A stretch of 64,000 nt of DNA from Verrucomicrobiales bacterium (GCA_029213065.1 JARGPH010000021.1:1-64000), one strand, 5' to 3'. Counted from the first letter of the stretch, positions 35,672-45,859 are shown. Made by a program: numbers and translations. The notes: generated by a model not told the origin, from the sequence alone.

Positions 35672-35786
35672 GCCGTTAGTTCAGCGGGTCACGGAGTAAA
35701 TGACGAGGAGGATTTACTCACGTAAAGGCGGTGATTGCGGCGGGAATCTGATTGTAAAGCAGCTCCTTTTTCGAAATGAATGGCGG

Positions 35787-36869
35787 ATGCGTGAATGTCT
35801 TTTCCTTTCCCTTTGTGCCGCTTTGATTTCGACCGCTGTTTCTTTCGCAGAAGAGCCGGCTAAGCCGTTTGCGCTGCGGGATCTGAGTTGGTATCCAGCG
35901 GCTACCGGGGAATCCCTGCCGGTGCGGAACGCCGACGACTGGGCGCTACGTCGCGAGGCGATTGTTGCCGGTTTTGAGGAAGCGGCGGGAAAACTTCCCT
36001 CCCGTGAATCGTTGCCCGACTTCGAATTGAAAGTTCATGAGGAAGTCGACGAGCCGAAGTTCGTGAAGCAGCGTATCTCCTTTGCGGCGGAAGAGGCCGA
36101 TCGAATCACGGCTCTATTGTATCTTCCGAAAGGGGATTCCTCTGCGGTACGGAGAGCGGCCATGGTAGCGCTTCATCCCACTCACAAAATCGGGAAAGAC
36201 GTCGTTGATGGACTGAGCCAGCGACCGAACCGGGGTTATGCGAGAGAGTTGGCTGATCTGGGTTTCGTGGTCGTGGCACCGGATTATCCATCCTTCGGTG
36301 AGCAGCTTGATTACGACTTCAGCGCAGATCGTTACGAGTCGGGAGCAATGAAAGCGATCTGGAATCACATGCGCTGTGTGGACCTGTTAGTCTCGCGTGT
36401 AGAGGTAGACCCGAACCGCATTGGCGCGATCGGTCACTCCCTCGGAGGACACAATGCGATCTTCCTCGGCGTCTTCGATGAGCGGGTCAAGGCGGTCGTG
36501 TCGAGTTGTGGCTGGACCCCGTTTCGCGACTACAAAGAGGGGAATATTTCGGGCTGGACGAGCGAGCGCTATTTCCCTTCCCTGCGTGACCGGTATCAAT
36601 TGAACCCCGACCTTGTTCCGTTCGACTTTTACGGGCTCGTCGCGGCTCTAGCGCCGCGGGCGTTCTTTTCGAACTCACCGCTCTATGACAGTAACTTTGA
36701 TTACCGCGGTGTTGAAAAGGCGGCTCCTCGAGTTCGTCGAATTTACGAACTGTATGATGCTAGCGATAAGCTTCGGATCGCTTATCCGAATGCGGAGCAT
36801 GATTTTCCCCGGGTGGTGAGGGAGGAATCTTTTGAATTCCTACGGAGCCATTTGGGAGAAAGCGACTGA
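35787..36869 (+). CDS. Exported alpha/beta hydrolase (dienelactone hydrolase-like)
   Basis: I chose the ATG at 35787 (360 aa), which begins a clear signal peptide (cleavage near SFAEE). The alpha/beta-hydrolase nucleophile elbow is GHSLGG in IGAIGHSLGGHNAIF, with a catalytic His in AEHDFPR near the end. An acyl-pocket oxyanion region (VALHPTHKIGKD) precedes them. Such PVC-type secreted hydrolases often act as acetyl- or feruloyl-like esterases. Substrate not known. Confidence 0.85.
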   Translation: MRECLFLSLCAALISTAVSFAEEPAKPFALRDLSWYPAATGESLPVRNADDWALRREAIVAGFEEAAGKLPSRESLPDFELKVHEEVDEPKFVKQRISFAAEEADRITALLYLPKGDSSAVRRAAMVALHPTHKIGKDVVDGLSQRPNRGYARELADLGFVVVAPDYPSFGEQLDYDFSADRYESGAMKAIWNHMRCVDLLVSRVEVDPNRIGAIGHSLGGHNAIFLGVFDERVKAVVSSCGWTPFRDYKEGNISGWTSERYFPSLRDRYQLNPDLVPFDFYGLVAALAPRAFFSNSPLYDSNFDYRGVEKAAPRVRRIYELYDASDKLRIAYPNAEHDFPRVVREESFEFLRSHLGESD

Positions 36870-36875
36870 AGGATT

Positions 36876-37139
36876 TTACATCTCCTCGTTTTGAATTCGG
36901 TTTCGCTCGATCTCGTAATCGTGGATGAGCGACTCGATTTTTTCCTCAAATGAAGCGGCGATTCCGAAGAGTTCACTGACGCGGTCGGCGTACTCTTTCT
37001 GTTTCATATCGTCTTCAATGACCATCGACAACTCGGCAAGTCTCTCAATGCGCAGCCTCGCGCGGTGGGACATCTCCTTAAACTGGGAGATGTTGGTGGT
37101 CATGTTTTTTACGAGTTCTTCTGTGGTTTGTTGTGCCAT
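36876..37139 (-). CDS. Small coiled-coil protein of unknown function
   Basis: An 87-residue, charged, all-helical protein (MAQQTTEELVKNMTTNIS...). Heptad-like spacing of hydrophobic residues suggests a coiled coil across most of its length. No domain was recognised. It ends 6 bp from the convergent hydrolase gene and starts upstream of a strong terminator that also serves typA. Confidence 0.6.
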   Translation of the reverse strand: MAQQTTEELVKNMTTNISQFKEMSHRARLRIERLAELSMVIEDDMKQKEYADRVSELFGIAASFEEKIESLIHDYEIERNRIQNEEM

Positions 37140-37203
37140 TGCACTAAAGGGTTACGTCTCTCGTGGCGAATCGGAGTCGGTAGGCACAGGCCAATCGGGG
37201 CAC

Positions 37204-37234
37204 AAAAAAACGCCGTGAAATTCACGGCGTTTTT
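37204..37234. terminator. Bidirectional terminator between a small gene and typA
   Basis: CGCCGTGAA (37211-37219) pairs with TTCACGGCG (37221-37229) and is flanked by seven A's on the left and five T's on the right, so it can end transcription in both directions. It lies 31 bp after the typA stop on the minus strand. Confidence 0.9.
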
Positions 37235-37265
37235 CAGTGTTAAACTTGATGGGAGAAACCCGATA

Positions 37266-39101
37266 TCAATTCTCGGAAATCTTCTTCCCTGCACGCTTCC
37301 GCGCATTGCTGTCGAGGATACGCTTGCGGAGACGAATGTTCTGCGGCGTTGCTTCGACGAGCTCATCAGGTGCGATGTATTCGATGGCACGCTCCAGTGA
37401 GAATTTCAACGGAGGTGTCAACGCGGTTGTCTTGTCGCTTCCTGAAGCACGGTGGTTGGTAACGTGCTTTGCTTTTGTCGGGTTCACCGGAAGATCGTCC
37501 GTTCTTGGATTCTCTCCGATAATCATTCCTTCGTAAACTTTGTCACCGGGGCCAACGAATAGTTTTCCTCTGGTTTCAATAGCGGTGAGGGAATAGGTCA
37601 TAGCCTCGCCCTTCTCCATGGAAACGAGCGTGCCTGTGTGACGTGTCCGGATGTCGCCGGTGTCAGGACGGTATTCCTTGAAGAGGTGCGACATGATTCC
37701 TTCACCACTGGTAAGGTTGAGAAGTTCGAATTCGAAACCGATGAGACCACGGGTCGGGATCGTCACCTCAAGAGTGGTGCGTCCGTTTTTCGCGCTCATT
37801 GCTTCGGTCTGACCCTTACGGTTTGCGAGTGACTGCATACATCCGCCGACCGCTTCTTCAGGAACCTCGAGGTAAAGCGTTTCGAATGGTTCGTGCCATT
37901 TCCCGTCGATTTCCTTCTTAATCACTGTAGGACGGGAGACGAGAACTTCGTATCCTTCACGGCGCATCTGCTCGACAACCACGGCGACCTGCATCGCACC
38001 ACGGGCGCTCACTTTGAACTCCCCTGCTGAATCGGTCTCTTCCACTTTGATGGAAACATTGGTGCGGCCTTCGCGGATGAGTCGGTCACGAATTTCACGT
38101 GAGGTTACGCGATCACCTTCAAGACCTGCGAAAGGTCCGTCGTTAACGGCGAAAGACATCATCACGGTTGGTGGATCGATGTCCACGAATGGAAGTGGTT
38201 CCGACTCGGCGGTTCCTGCAATAGTCTCGGAGATGTCGACATCTTCAAATCCTGCCAAGCCAACAATATTGCCGGCGATAGCTTCAGAAACTTCGCTTGT
38301 AGCAAGAGCGCTGTATTCGAAAATCTTGCTGATCTTGGCGCGTTGAGGTTTTTCGTCTTTCAGCAAACGCCAAACGGTGTCTCCGAGTTTGACTGATCCG
38401 GAAAGAATTTTACCGATCGCGATACGGCCGACGTAGTCAGACCAGTCGATGTTGGAGACGAGCATTTTGAACTCGCCGTCGGGATCGACATCAGGAGCGG
38501 GGATCTCATCCATGATCGTCTGGAAAAGCTGGATCATGTCCTCGCTCTTCTCGTCAGGATGTTTCATCGCATAACCGTTCTTGGCACTTCCGTAGAGGAA
38601 CGGTGCTTCAAACTGTTCTTCGGTCGCTTCGAGTTCGAGGAAAAGCTCGAGCACTTTGTCGTGCATTTCGAGTGGCTCGGCATTCGGGCGGTCGATCTTG
38701 TTGACGAAGACGATAGGGGTAAGCCCCTGCTCCAACGCCTTTTTCAAAACGAAACGAGTCTGAGCCTGCGGACCTTCGTAGGCATCGACGACGAGCATGA
38801 CACCATCGACCATTTTCATGACGCGCTCCACCTCACCACCGAAGTCGGCGTGGCCGGGAGTATCGACGATGTTGATGATGTTGTCGTTCCAGTGAACGGA
38901 GGTGTTCTTCGCTTTAATCGTGATTCCCCGTTCCCGCTCCTGGTCCATAGAGTCCATGGCGCGTTCTGCAACGACCTGATTGTCACGGAATGAACCCGCC
39001 TGTTTAAGCATCTCGTCCACAAGCGTGGTTTTGCCATGATCAACGTGAGCGATGATGGCAATATTACGGATGCGATCCGGAGTGATAGGATTTTCTAACA
39101 T
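37266..39101 (-). CDS. typA: Ribosome-associated GTPase TypA/BipA
   Basis: A 611-residue translational GTPase that binds ribosomes under stress and in subunit assembly. I chose the ATG at 39101: the preceding 20 codons of the open frame do not look like a start region, and the family begins near [15 protein letters not shown] (G1 motif). G2-G3 follow ([13 protein letters not shown]), and the G4 motif is VNKID. Domains III-V are present ([18 protein letters not shown]). It is divergent from the ABC-F gene, 89 bp apart. Confidence 0.95.
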   Translation of the reverse strand: MLENPITPDRIRNIAIIAHVDHGKTTLVDEMLKQAGSFRDNQVVAERAMDSMDQERERGITIKAKNTSVHWNDNIINIVDTPGHADFGGEVERVMKMVDGVMLVVDAYEGPQAQTRFVLKKALEQGLTPIVFVNKIDRPNAEPLEMHDKVLELFLELEATEEQFEAPFLYGSAKNGYAMKHPDEKSEDMIQLFQTIMDEIPAPDVDPDGEFKMLVSNIDWSDYVGRIAIGKILSGSVKLGDTVWRLLKDEKPQRAKISKIFEYSALATSEVSEAIAGNIVGLAGFEDVDISETIAGTAESEPLPFVDIDPPTVMMSFAVNDGPFAGLEGDRVTSREIRDRLIREGRTNVSIKVEETDSAGEFKVSARGAMQVAVVVEQMRREGYEVLVSRPTVIKKEIDGKWHEPFETLYLEVPEEAVGGCMQSLANRKGQTEAMSAKNGRTTLEVTIPTRGLIGFEFELLNLTSGEGIMSHLFKEYRPDTGDIRTRHTGTLVSMEKGEAMTYSLTAIETRGKLFVGPGDKVYEGMIIGENPRTDDLPVNPTKAKHVTNHRASGSDKTTALTPPLKFSLERAIEYIAPDELVEATPQNIRLRKRILDSNARKRAGKKISEN

Positions 39102-39190
39102 TTGGCGTGAATGACCACCCGAAATGCGAGATTGCAAGCGGCAAAACCTCGCTGGAACCACCGGCGTAATGCGCTACAGTCGCCATTTCT

Positions 39191-41158
39191 ATGCTGGCAG
39201 TTGATAAAGTTTCCATCGAATACGGGGCACGTACTCTTTTCCGCGATCTCTCATTCACGATCCGCGCGAAGGAGCGCTGGTCCCTCGCCGGTCCGAACGG
39301 GGCCGGAAAATCCACCTTGATGAAGATCATCGCGGGGATTGAAACCGCTGATACCGGTGGGTTGATTAAGGCGAAGCAGACCACAATCGGTTACCTGCCT
39401 CAGGAGGGAGTTCATCACACCGGAACGACCGTTTACGGTGAGGTGGAGAAAGCCTTTGATGATGTAAAAGAGCTTCAGGCCCAATTGTTGGAAGTGGAGA
39501 AATCGTTCGAGACTGAAGACCCGTCGTCTGATGCTTATGGCGATCTTCTCGAAGTGTTTGGTGATCTTCAAATGCGGTTGGATCATCACGATGTCAGCAA
39601 AATGAAGCCCCGCATTGAGACGGTTCTCGCAGGGTTGGGTTTTTCCCCGAAAGATTTTGAGCGGCAAACTTCTGAATTCAGTGGTGGCTGGCAAATGCGG
39701 ATTGCGATGGCAAAGCTGCTTCTACGGGAGCCGTCCGTGTTGCTTCTCGATGAGCCAACAAACCACCTCGATATCGAGACGGTGCAGTGGCTTGAGCAAT
39801 GGTTGAGACAATACGGCGGGGCGATCGTTATGATTTCGCACGACCGCAGCATGCTGGATAATCTCTCCAACCGGACCCTCGCCTTTGAAAATGGCCGGGT
39901 GGAGCAGTATTCGGGTAACTACTCATTTTTCCTTCGCGAGCGAGGAGCGCGCCGTGAGCAGCTCGTGCGTGCTCATCAGAACCAGCAGAAGGAGATCGAG
40001 CGGGCCGAAAAGCTCATTAACCGATTCCGTGCCACCGCATCGAAGGCAAAAATGGTTCAATCGAGGATCAAGGCGCTCGACAAAATGGAGCGAATCGAAA
40101 TTGAGGAGGAAGGCACTTCGATTGATTTTCGTTTTCCGCAGCCACAGCGAAGCGGTCAGACCGTGATGAAACTCGAAGGCGTTTCCAAGCATTACGGAGA
40201 AAAGAAGGTCCTAGATAACATCGAGATCTCAATCGAGCGTGGCGACAAAATTGCAATCGTCGGAGTCAACGGGGCTGGAAAGTCGACCTTTTCCCGTCTC
40301 ATCGCGAAAGTCGAAAAGCCGACGATCGGGGAATGTGAAGAGGGGCACAAAGTGGACATCGCCTACTTTTCTCAAACTCACGCCGACGAACTCGATCCAA
40401 CGAGAACGGTTCTCCAAACGATGGAGGAAAGCGCGAGGAGTGGAGCGGGCGGCAATTTGCGATCGATTCTCGGAGCGTTTCTGTTCCGCGGGGATGATGT
40501 TTTCAAATCTGTGAGTGTGCTCTCTGGTGGTGAGCGGGGACGTCTAGCCCTCGCAAAAATGCTTTTGGAACCGGCGAACTTTTTGATTCTCGATGAGCCG
40601 ACAAACCACCTCGATCTGCAATCGCAGGAAGTGCTTCAAAAGGCGCTTCTCGATTACACCGGAGCGTATGTGATTGTTTCCCACGACCGATCATTCCTTG
40701 ATCCCATCGTGACGAAAGTGCTCGAATTTATTCCGAACCAGCAGCCGAAGACCTATTATGGAAACGTTTCGGAATATCTTGCGAAGAAAAAAGCGGATAT
40801 CGAAGCGGAAGCGATTCGTCAGGCTCGCGGCTCTGAAGCGAAGACCCAGGGGAAAAGCGCCGGGGCTGGCAGCGGATTAAATCGCAAAGAGCAACGTCGT
40901 CTTGAAGCGAAAGAACGTGAGGCAAAGGCTGCCAAGTTGAAGCCGCTCAAAACCGAATTTGAAAAGGTCGAAAAAGATATCAGTCAGTTCGAGCAGGAGA
41001 AAGAGGAGATCTCGAAAAAGCTGATTGATCCCGAGTTTTTCGCCACAGGCGACGGTGCGGAGAAGGCGACGATACGATTTTCAGAAGTCGAAAAATTGCT
41101 GGAAGACCTCTACTCCAAGTGGGGCGAACTCAGCGATAAGATTGAAGAGATGGGGTGA
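39191..41158 (+). CDS. ABC-F family ATPase (ribosome-associated, Uup/YheS-like)
   Basis: A 655-residue soluble protein with two ABC domains and no membrane segments, the ABC-F layout. Domain 1 has Walker A GPNGAGKST, signature FSGGWQMRIA and Walker B LLLDEPTNHLD. Domain 2 has GVNGAGKST, LSGGERGRLALA and LILDEPTNHLD. A linker helix pair with ERAEKLINRFRAT lies between the two. The last 110 residues form a highly charged coiled coil (EREAKAAKLKPLKTEFE...), as in YheS/Uup. These proteins act on the ribosome exit or peptidyl site. Which subfamily is uncertain. Confidence 0.93.
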   Translation: MLAVDKVSIEYGARTLFRDLSFTIRAKERWSLAGPNGAGKSTLMKIIAGIETADTGGLIKAKQTTIGYLPQEGVHHTGTTVYGEVEKAFDDVKELQAQLLEVEKSFETEDPSSDAYGDLLEVFGDLQMRLDHHDVSKMKPRIETVLAGLGFSPKDFERQTSEFSGGWQMRIAMAKLLLREPSVLLLDEPTNHLDIETVQWLEQWLRQYGGAIVMISHDRSMLDNLSNRTLAFENGRVEQYSGNYSFFLRERGARREQLVRAHQNQQKEIERAEKLINRFRATASKAKMVQSRIKALDKMERIEIEEEGTSIDFRFPQPQRSGQTVMKLEGVSKHYGEKKVLDNIEISIERGDKIAIVGVNGAGKSTFSRLIAKVEKPTIGECEEGHKVDIAYFSQTHADELDPTRTVLQTMEESARSGAGGNLRSILGAFLFRGDDVFKSVSVLSGGERGRLALAKMLLEPANFLILDEPTNHLDLQSQEVLQKALLDYTGAYVIVSHDRSFLDPIVTKVLEFIPNQQPKTYYGNVSEYLAKKKADIEAEAIRQARGSEAKTQGKSAGAGSGLNRKEQRRLEAKEREAKAAKLKPLKTEFEKVEKDISQFEQEKEEISKKLIDPEFFATGDGAEKATIRFSEVEKLLEDLYSKWGELSDKIEEMG

Positions 41159-41159
41159 T

Positions 41160-42557
41160 TCAGGGGTCTAGTTCCCAGACGTTGATTTCCTCGAAAAAGA
41201 CGGACATCCCCGAGAGGTGGATTAGGATCGAAGTTCCCTCTTGAGAGGGAACGATGGGAAGGTGGGAGTAGCACACCCCGTCGTAATAGGCCGCAGCTTC
41301 CCCGTCGAAGCAAATCAAGTCGAGGTGTTGAGGAGTTGTGGGTCTTTTTTTGAGGCGGTTAACCTTCTTCTCTTTTGTGAAATTAAAGAGCCCCATTTGA
41401 ATTCGTTTGTCGTGCATGCGCCTGAAGATTCCGTTGTGCCCTCCCCCACCCATTACGTAGGGGCCTCTTTGTTTTGTGTCTCCCAATCCTGTTAAAGCGA
41501 GAGTAGTTGAGAGTTGGGCCGATTCTTCAGGTCGAGTTAATGAGGAAACGGACACGCGGATCGCCGGACTCCAGTGGTCGCTGTATCCTCCGCATTCGGG
41601 AATGATTTTCATACTGAGGTGGAAATTTGAAACCTCGTTGGGGATTTTCCCCCGAAAATTGAGGTAGCGACCGGGTGGTGCATAATAAGGCCGCCGTTGC
41701 CGGAGTAAACTGACCGGACGCGCTGGGGCGTCTTTACCGGCCTCCATCTCGGTTATTTCGTCGAAGACATCGCGACCGCGCAACTTCTGAGCGATTTCCA
41801 ATAGATTTTGCGGTGGAGAATCCGAAGTTAGGTCGAGTTTCTCCCATAGATTTATCTGAGCTTCAGAGGTAATTGATGTAGCCGGATCGAGGTCGTAGAG
41901 TCTCCTTAGTGTCCCTGTTTGGTTGGAGGCAATTGCAAGATCTTCGAGAATGGAGAAGTAGATCATGGGAAGAACTTCAAATTCCTCAGTCACCTTATCG
42001 AGGACTTCACTGATCAAAATGGGTTCGTTGAGTTGAGAAGCTATTAAGGCGCGAACAACTGCATCCAGTTCATCGTCGGGGTAGCCTTTTTCCAGAGCTT
42101 GTTTCCAGCGCTCCCGCAATTGTTGAGGTGTTTCCTGTCTGAGCTGGATGAGCGTTTCTACGACGTCCTCATCCCACTTTTCGGATGGCGTTCCGATTTC
42201 TCCGCGAAGGTAGGCAACCCAGGGGCGAAACACTTCACTAAAATGATAGCCAATAGTGGTTCCACTTACGACTTTCTCTTTAAGTCTTCCTCCTTTGGGG
42301 ACGTAAAAAAGAATCCGTTCATTGCTCGTTCGTTTGTAGTTGTAGCCGCGAGCCTGTTGATCACCAATCTGAACAATGTAGTCTCCTATCTGAAGTCCAA
42401 TTTTTTCCGCCTGAGAATTAGGCAGGACATATTCGATTTGCTGCCCGAAAGCCGGCTCGTCTGTCTCGAGCGCCAGCTTCTTCCAATCGATTTCTCCGGC
42501 GGTGCAGGTCAGGGTGAGAAGGCACGGAATCAGAAAGGGAAGCGGCGACCATGTCAT
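41160..42557 (-). CDS. Exported PDZ-domain protein of unknown function
   Basis: I chose the ATG at 42557 (465 aa), which begins a signal peptide (MTWSPLPFLIPCLLTL...). A PDZ domain covers about residues 35-90 (YVLPNSQAEKIGLQIGDYIVQI). The middle is mostly helical, and the C-terminal third is beta-rich. No protease motif was found, so it is not a DegP-type enzyme. It ends 1 bp from the convergent ABC-F stop. Confidence 0.6.
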   Translation of the reverse strand: MTWSPLPFLIPCLLTLTCTAGEIDWKKLALETDEPAFGQQIEYVLPNSQAEKIGLQIGDYIVQIGDQQARGYNYKRTSNERILFYVPKGGRLKEKVVSGTTIGYHFSEVFRPWVAYLRGEIGTPSEKWDEDVVETLIQLRQETPQQLRERWKQALEKGYPDDELDAVVRALIASQLNEPILISEVLDKVTEEFEVLPMIYFSILEDLAIASNQTGTLRRLYDLDPATSITSEAQINLWEKLDLTSDSPPQNLLEIAQKLRGRDVFDEITEMEAGKDAPARPVSLLRQRRPYYAPPGRYLNFRGKIPNEVSNFHLSMKIIPECGGYSDHWSPAIRVSVSSLTRPEESAQLSTTLALTGLGDTKQRGPYVMGGGGHNGIFRRMHDKRIQMGLFNFTKEKKVNRLKKRPTTPQHLDLICFDGEAAAYYDGVCYSHLPIVPSQEGTSILIHLSGMSVFFEEINVWELDP

Positions 42558-42733
42558 GAATGCGAGTGTGTCAGGAATGGGTGGGATACCAAGAGAAAAC
42601 TCCACATAGATAGGTAATATCTGACTGCCTAAGCGACCAGTTTGTATGTATAGTTATGGGTTGCCGTGTAAAGTGGAGTAACGGAAGAACGCCGGCATCC
42701 TCTGAGAGGGGGGCGTCCTGTCCGGGATTACAC

Positions 42734-42753
42734 TTTGGCACTCAAGTGCCAAA
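42734..42753. terminator. Hairpin overlapping the upp stop codon
   Basis: TTTGGCACT and AGTGCCAAA pair perfectly around a 2-base centre, and the arm covers the upp stop (42742-42744). No T-run follows, so it may act as an mRNA stability element rather than a classic terminator. Confidence 0.45.
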
Positions 42754-43359
42754 ATACCTATCACCCGCATCTCCCAAGCCCGGGACGATATAGGCATCTT
42801 CGTTGAGGCGTTCGTCGAGTGAAGCGGTGAAAACAGGAATGTCAGGGTGACGTTCTTCGAAGACTTTGACGCCTTCCGGAGCAGCGATGAGGCAGGCGAA
42901 GTGGATCCGTGAGGCACCGAGTTCCTTCAGCTCGTCTGCGGCATCGGCGGCACTGCCTCCCGTCGCGAGCATGGGGTCGATCATGATGACATCGGCCTCC
43001 GCGAGGTTGGGCGGCATCTTGCAGTAGTAGCGGTGTGGCTGGTGGGTTTTCTCGTCGCGGTAGAGCCCGATATAGCCGACCGATGCTTCGCTGAGGATTT
43101 CAGAAAAACCCTGCATCATTCCAGCTCCGGCGCGGAGAATGGGAACGAGAACGATGGGACGAATCAGCTCATGGCCGTCTGTTTTCGTGAGGGGAGTCTC
43201 GACCTCGGTAACGGAAGTTTCGAGATTTGCGGTCACCGGAAAGCACATGAGACGCGCAATATCATGGAGCGCGTGACGGAACGCCGCCGTATCCGAATCC
43301 GTCGAACGGATCTGAGTGAGTCGTTCGCGAATGATCGGATGTTCAACCAGATGGAGCAT
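42742..43359 (-). CDS. upp: Uracil phosphoribosyltransferase
   Basis: A 205-residue enzyme that salvages uracil with PRPP to give UMP. The PRPP-binding loop is MIDPMLATGGSAA (about 123-135), and the substrate-specific ILRAGAGMMQG (about 77-87) and C-terminal GLGDAGDRYFGT match Upp closely. The start is the ATG at 43359. It stands alone, with no uracil permease next to it. Confidence 0.96.
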   Translation of the reverse strand: MLHLVEHPIIRERLTQIRSTDSDTAAFRHALHDIARLMCFPVTANLETSVTEVETPLTKTDGHELIRPIVLVPILRAGAGMMQGFSEILSEASVGYIGLYRDEKTHQPHRYYCKMPPNLAEADVIMIDPMLATGGSAADAADELKELGASRIHFACLIAAPEGVKVFEERHPDIPVFTASLDERLNEDAYIVPGLGDAGDRYFGT

Positions 43360-43514
43360 GCCTCATCCAATCCCAGTGGAGGGCAAAATGCAATCTTTTG
43401 GTGTGGAGGGAACGTTGCGATGAGGCTTTGAAAGGAATTTCCAAAACGTGAGCCGTCAAGGAGCGGCGCGCTTCCAGCCGCCGGCAGTAACTTCGAGCTG
43501 GAGTCTACGCTGGC

Positions 43515-43546
43515 AGCAAGCCTCTCCCTGAGAGTAGAGGCTTGCT
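43515..43546. terminator. Long hairpin upstream of the intergenic repeat
   Basis: AGCAAGCCTCT (43515-43525) pairs perfectly with AGAGGCTTGCT (43536-43546), with a 10-base loop. A T-rich stretch follows at 43554, so it could end transcription coming from the left. Confidence 0.5.
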
Positions 43547-43552
43547 AACCAC

Positions 43553-43640
43553 ACTTTTTCTTTTTCCGGTCCTTACTCTTAATCTTCGGTAGCGGCTTCG
43601 CGGGATAGATTATGATTAGGATTAAGAAAAAGAAAAAGAC
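43553..43640. repeat. Dispersed intergenic inverted-repeat element, copy 1
   Basis: An imperfect inverted repeat with outer arms CTTTTTCTTTTT (left) and AGAAAAAGAAAAAG (right), and inner AATC/GATTAGGAT stretches. A second copy, with the same left arm and right arm, is at 50293-50410. The two copies differ in their centres, so they may be degenerate REP/MITE-like elements. Confidence 0.45.
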
Positions 43641-43658
43641 GAGTGAATCAATTCACTC
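43624..43658 (-). terminator. Terminator of the solute symporter gene
   Basis: GAGTGAAT (43641-43648) pairs perfectly with ATTCACTC (43651-43658). On the minus strand it is followed by a T-rich tail (TTTTTCTTTTTCTT). One arm overlaps the stop codon of the symporter gene. Confidence 0.65.
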
Positions 43659-45471
43659 AGTGATCCATTACCGCCAGCTCCTCCCCTTCAGCCTCGGGCT
43701 GACGGATGCTTTCGATCATTGCGACGACGTCTTTCGGCGGCGCCGGGGTGAAGCGTGAAACGACCAGGGAAACGGCGAAGTTGATGATCATACCGAGGGT
43801 TCCGATGCCTTCGGGTGAAATACCGAACAACCAGTTTTCCTTCGTGTTCAACTCGGGACTGATGAATTTGAAGAAGATGATATAGCCGGCGGTGAAGACG
43901 ATTCCGACGACCATTCCGAGAATGGCCCCTTCGCGGTTCATGCGCTTACTGAAAATACCGAGAATGATCACGGGGAAGAAGGAGGCGGCCGCGAGTCCGA
44001 AGGCAAAGGCGACCACCGAAGCCACGAATCCGGGAGGATAGACACCGAAGAATCCGGCGATAACGACGGCAACACCGGCAGCGCAGCGGGCGATGAGCAA
44101 TTCCTTCTTATCGCTGATTCCAGGCGCGAAGGTCTTTTTAACGAGGTCGTGGGACACCGAGGTCGAAATCACGAGCAACAGGCCCGCCGCTGTTGATAAA
44201 GCGGCGGCAAGTCCGCCGGCGGCTACGAGTGCGACGACCCAGTTGGGCAGTTTGGCAATCTCAGGGTTGGCGAGCACCATGATGTCCTGATCGACGTAAA
44301 GTTCGTTCGCTTCGTCGGTGGGGGTGTTGGTGAGAAGTCGCTCTTCATTTTCACCTCTGTCATTGCCGCTGAAAGCCGGAGTGCCTTCGAAAACCTTACC
44401 CGGTGCGTATTGGATGATGCCGTCATTGTTCTTGTCCATCCAGGCGATAAGACCGGCGTTTTCCCAGGATTTGAGCCAGGCCGGTGCTTCAGAGTAGGCC
44501 TTGTTAGGGACCGACTGGAGCAGGTTGGTTCTCGCGAAGGCTGAGACGGCTGGTGCGGTGGTGTAAAGAATCGCGATGAAGAGGAGGGCCCAGAAGGCTG
44601 AGACACGGGCTGCACTCACCTTTTTCACGGTGTAGAAGCGGATGATGACGTGCGGCAGTCCTGCCGTTCCGACCATCAGCGCCATGGTGATGAAAAAGAT
44701 GTCCTGCATCGATTTTGACCCATCGGTGTAGGCAGCGAATCCGAGTTCCTGATTCAGTCCGTCGAGTTTGTCGAGAAGGTAGACGCCTTCGCCGGTTACT
44801 TCTGATCCCAGTCCGATTTGTGGAATCGGGTTTCCAGTCATCATCAATGAGATGAAGATCGCAGGAACCATGAAGGCGAAGATAAGGACGCAGTACTGAG
44901 CAACCTGCGTGTAGGTGATCCCTTTCATCCCACCGAGAACGGCGTAGAAAAAGACCACGGTCATGCCGATGAGAACACCCCAGGTGATCGGCTCAAAACC
45001 AAACCACATCGGGCCTTCCACTTCGGAAAAGAGAAAGCGTGAGAAGACGACTCCGACTCCGCGCATTTGTCCGCAGACGTAGGTGAAGGAGATAAAAATC
45101 GCGCAGAAGAGAGCGACGAGACGGGCGGTTCGGCAATAGTAGCGATCCCCCACAAAATCCGGCACCGTGAACTGTCCGAATTTTCGCAGGTAGGGAGCGA
45201 GAAGAAGCGCGAGGAGCACGTAGCCGCCGGTCCATCCCATGAGAAAGACCGATCCGTCGTAGCCTTGAAAGGAAATCAGTCCGGCCATTGAGATAAAGGA
45301 GGCTGCTGACATCCAGTCGGCTGCCGTTGCCATGCCGTTGGCGAGTGCGGGGACACCGCCGCCGGCGACATAGAATTCGCTGGTGGATCCGGCGCGTGAC
45401 CAGATTGCGATGCCGATGTAGAGGGCAAAAGTGATTCCGACGAGAAGGTAGGTCCAGGTTTGTACGTCCAT
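43657..45471 (-). CDS. Sodium:solute symporter (SSS family, ActP/VC_2705-like)
   Basis: A 604-residue SSS-family transporter with about 13 membrane segments. It has the family segments FYVAGGGVPALANGMATAADWMSAASF (abridged) near the N-terminus and GTAGLPHVIIRFYTV in the middle. An extracytoplasmic loop around residues 340-390 contains DKNNDGIIQ, an EF-hand-like calcium loop that is also found in related transporters as I recall them. The adjacent DUF4212 gene is the small subunit typical of this branch. Likely substrates are acetate or other small carboxylates, inferred only. Confidence 0.92.
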   Translation of the reverse strand: MDVQTWTYLLVGITFALYIGIAIWSRAGSTSEFYVAGGGVPALANGMATAADWMSAASFISMAGLISFQGYDGSVFLMGWTGGYVLLALLLAPYLRKFGQFTVPDFVGDRYYCRTARLVALFCAIFISFTYVCGQMRGVGVVFSRFLFSEVEGPMWFGFEPITWGVLIGMTVVFFYAVLGGMKGITYTQVAQYCVLIFAFMVPAIFISLMMTGNPIPQIGLGSEVTGEGVYLLDKLDGLNQELGFAAYTDGSKSMQDIFFITMALMVGTAGLPHVIIRFYTVKKVSAARVSAFWALLFIAILYTTAPAVSAFARTNLLQSVPNKAYSEAPAWLKSWENAGLIAWMDKNNDGIIQYAPGKVFEGTPAFSGNDRGENEERLLTNTPTDEANELYVDQDIMVLANPEIAKLPNWVVALVAAGGLAAALSTAAGLLLVISTSVSHDLVKKTFAPGISDKKELLIARCAAGVAVVIAGFFGVYPPGFVASVVAFAFGLAAASFFPVIILGIFSKRMNREGAILGMVVGIVFTAGYIIFFKFISPELNTKENWLFGISPEGIGTLGMIINFAVSLVVSRFTPAPPKDVVAMIESIRQPEAEGEELAVMDH

Positions 45472-45538
45472 GTGGATAAGAGTGGGAAAGTAGAAAGGTG
45501 AGAAAGTAAGAAGGTTGCAGGGCTTGTGAAATCAGTGA

Positions 45539-45817
45539 CTACTTCTTTTTCACGCTGTATTTGTGATCGAGCTTGTTCATGATGCGGACGTAGACCGCGA
45601 TGAGGATCACGAAGACGTAAATGCTTCCCTGCTGGGCGAACCAGAAGCCGAGCTGAAAGCCGCCGAGCTTGAACTGATTGAGCTGTTCCACAAAGAGGAT
45701 GCCGCAACCGTAGGAAACGATGAACCAGATGGTGAGGAGAATGCTCAGCCATTTGAGGTTGGCGCGCCAATAAGCGGCGCTGTTGCCGTCGTCTGAGTTT
45801 GTGTCGTTGTCTGCCAT
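45539..45817 (-). CDS. DUF4212 small subunit of sodium:solute symporter
   Basis: A 92-residue protein with two membrane segments. The family start AYWRANLKWLSILLTIWFIVSYGCG (abridged) is clear. DUF4212 proteins are encoded just upstream of VC_2705-type symporters and are thought to be needed for their function. It stops 67 bp before the symporter start, and both run on the minus strand. Confidence 0.93.
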   Translation of the reverse strand: MADNDTNSDDGNSAAYWRANLKWLSILLTIWFIVSYGCGILFVEQLNQFKLGGFQLGFWFAQQGSIYVFVILIAVYVRIMNKLDHKYSVKKK

Positions 45818-45859
45818 TGCTGATTTGGTGAGTTGTCCGCGCGGTGCGGTGAGGTGGTA

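Noticed and set aside
44380-44420. EF-hand-like DKNNDG loop in the symporter as evidence of a calcium-driven transporter
   Set aside because: The loop lacks the usual last Glu, and similar inserts occur in related symporters, so it does not show a new function.
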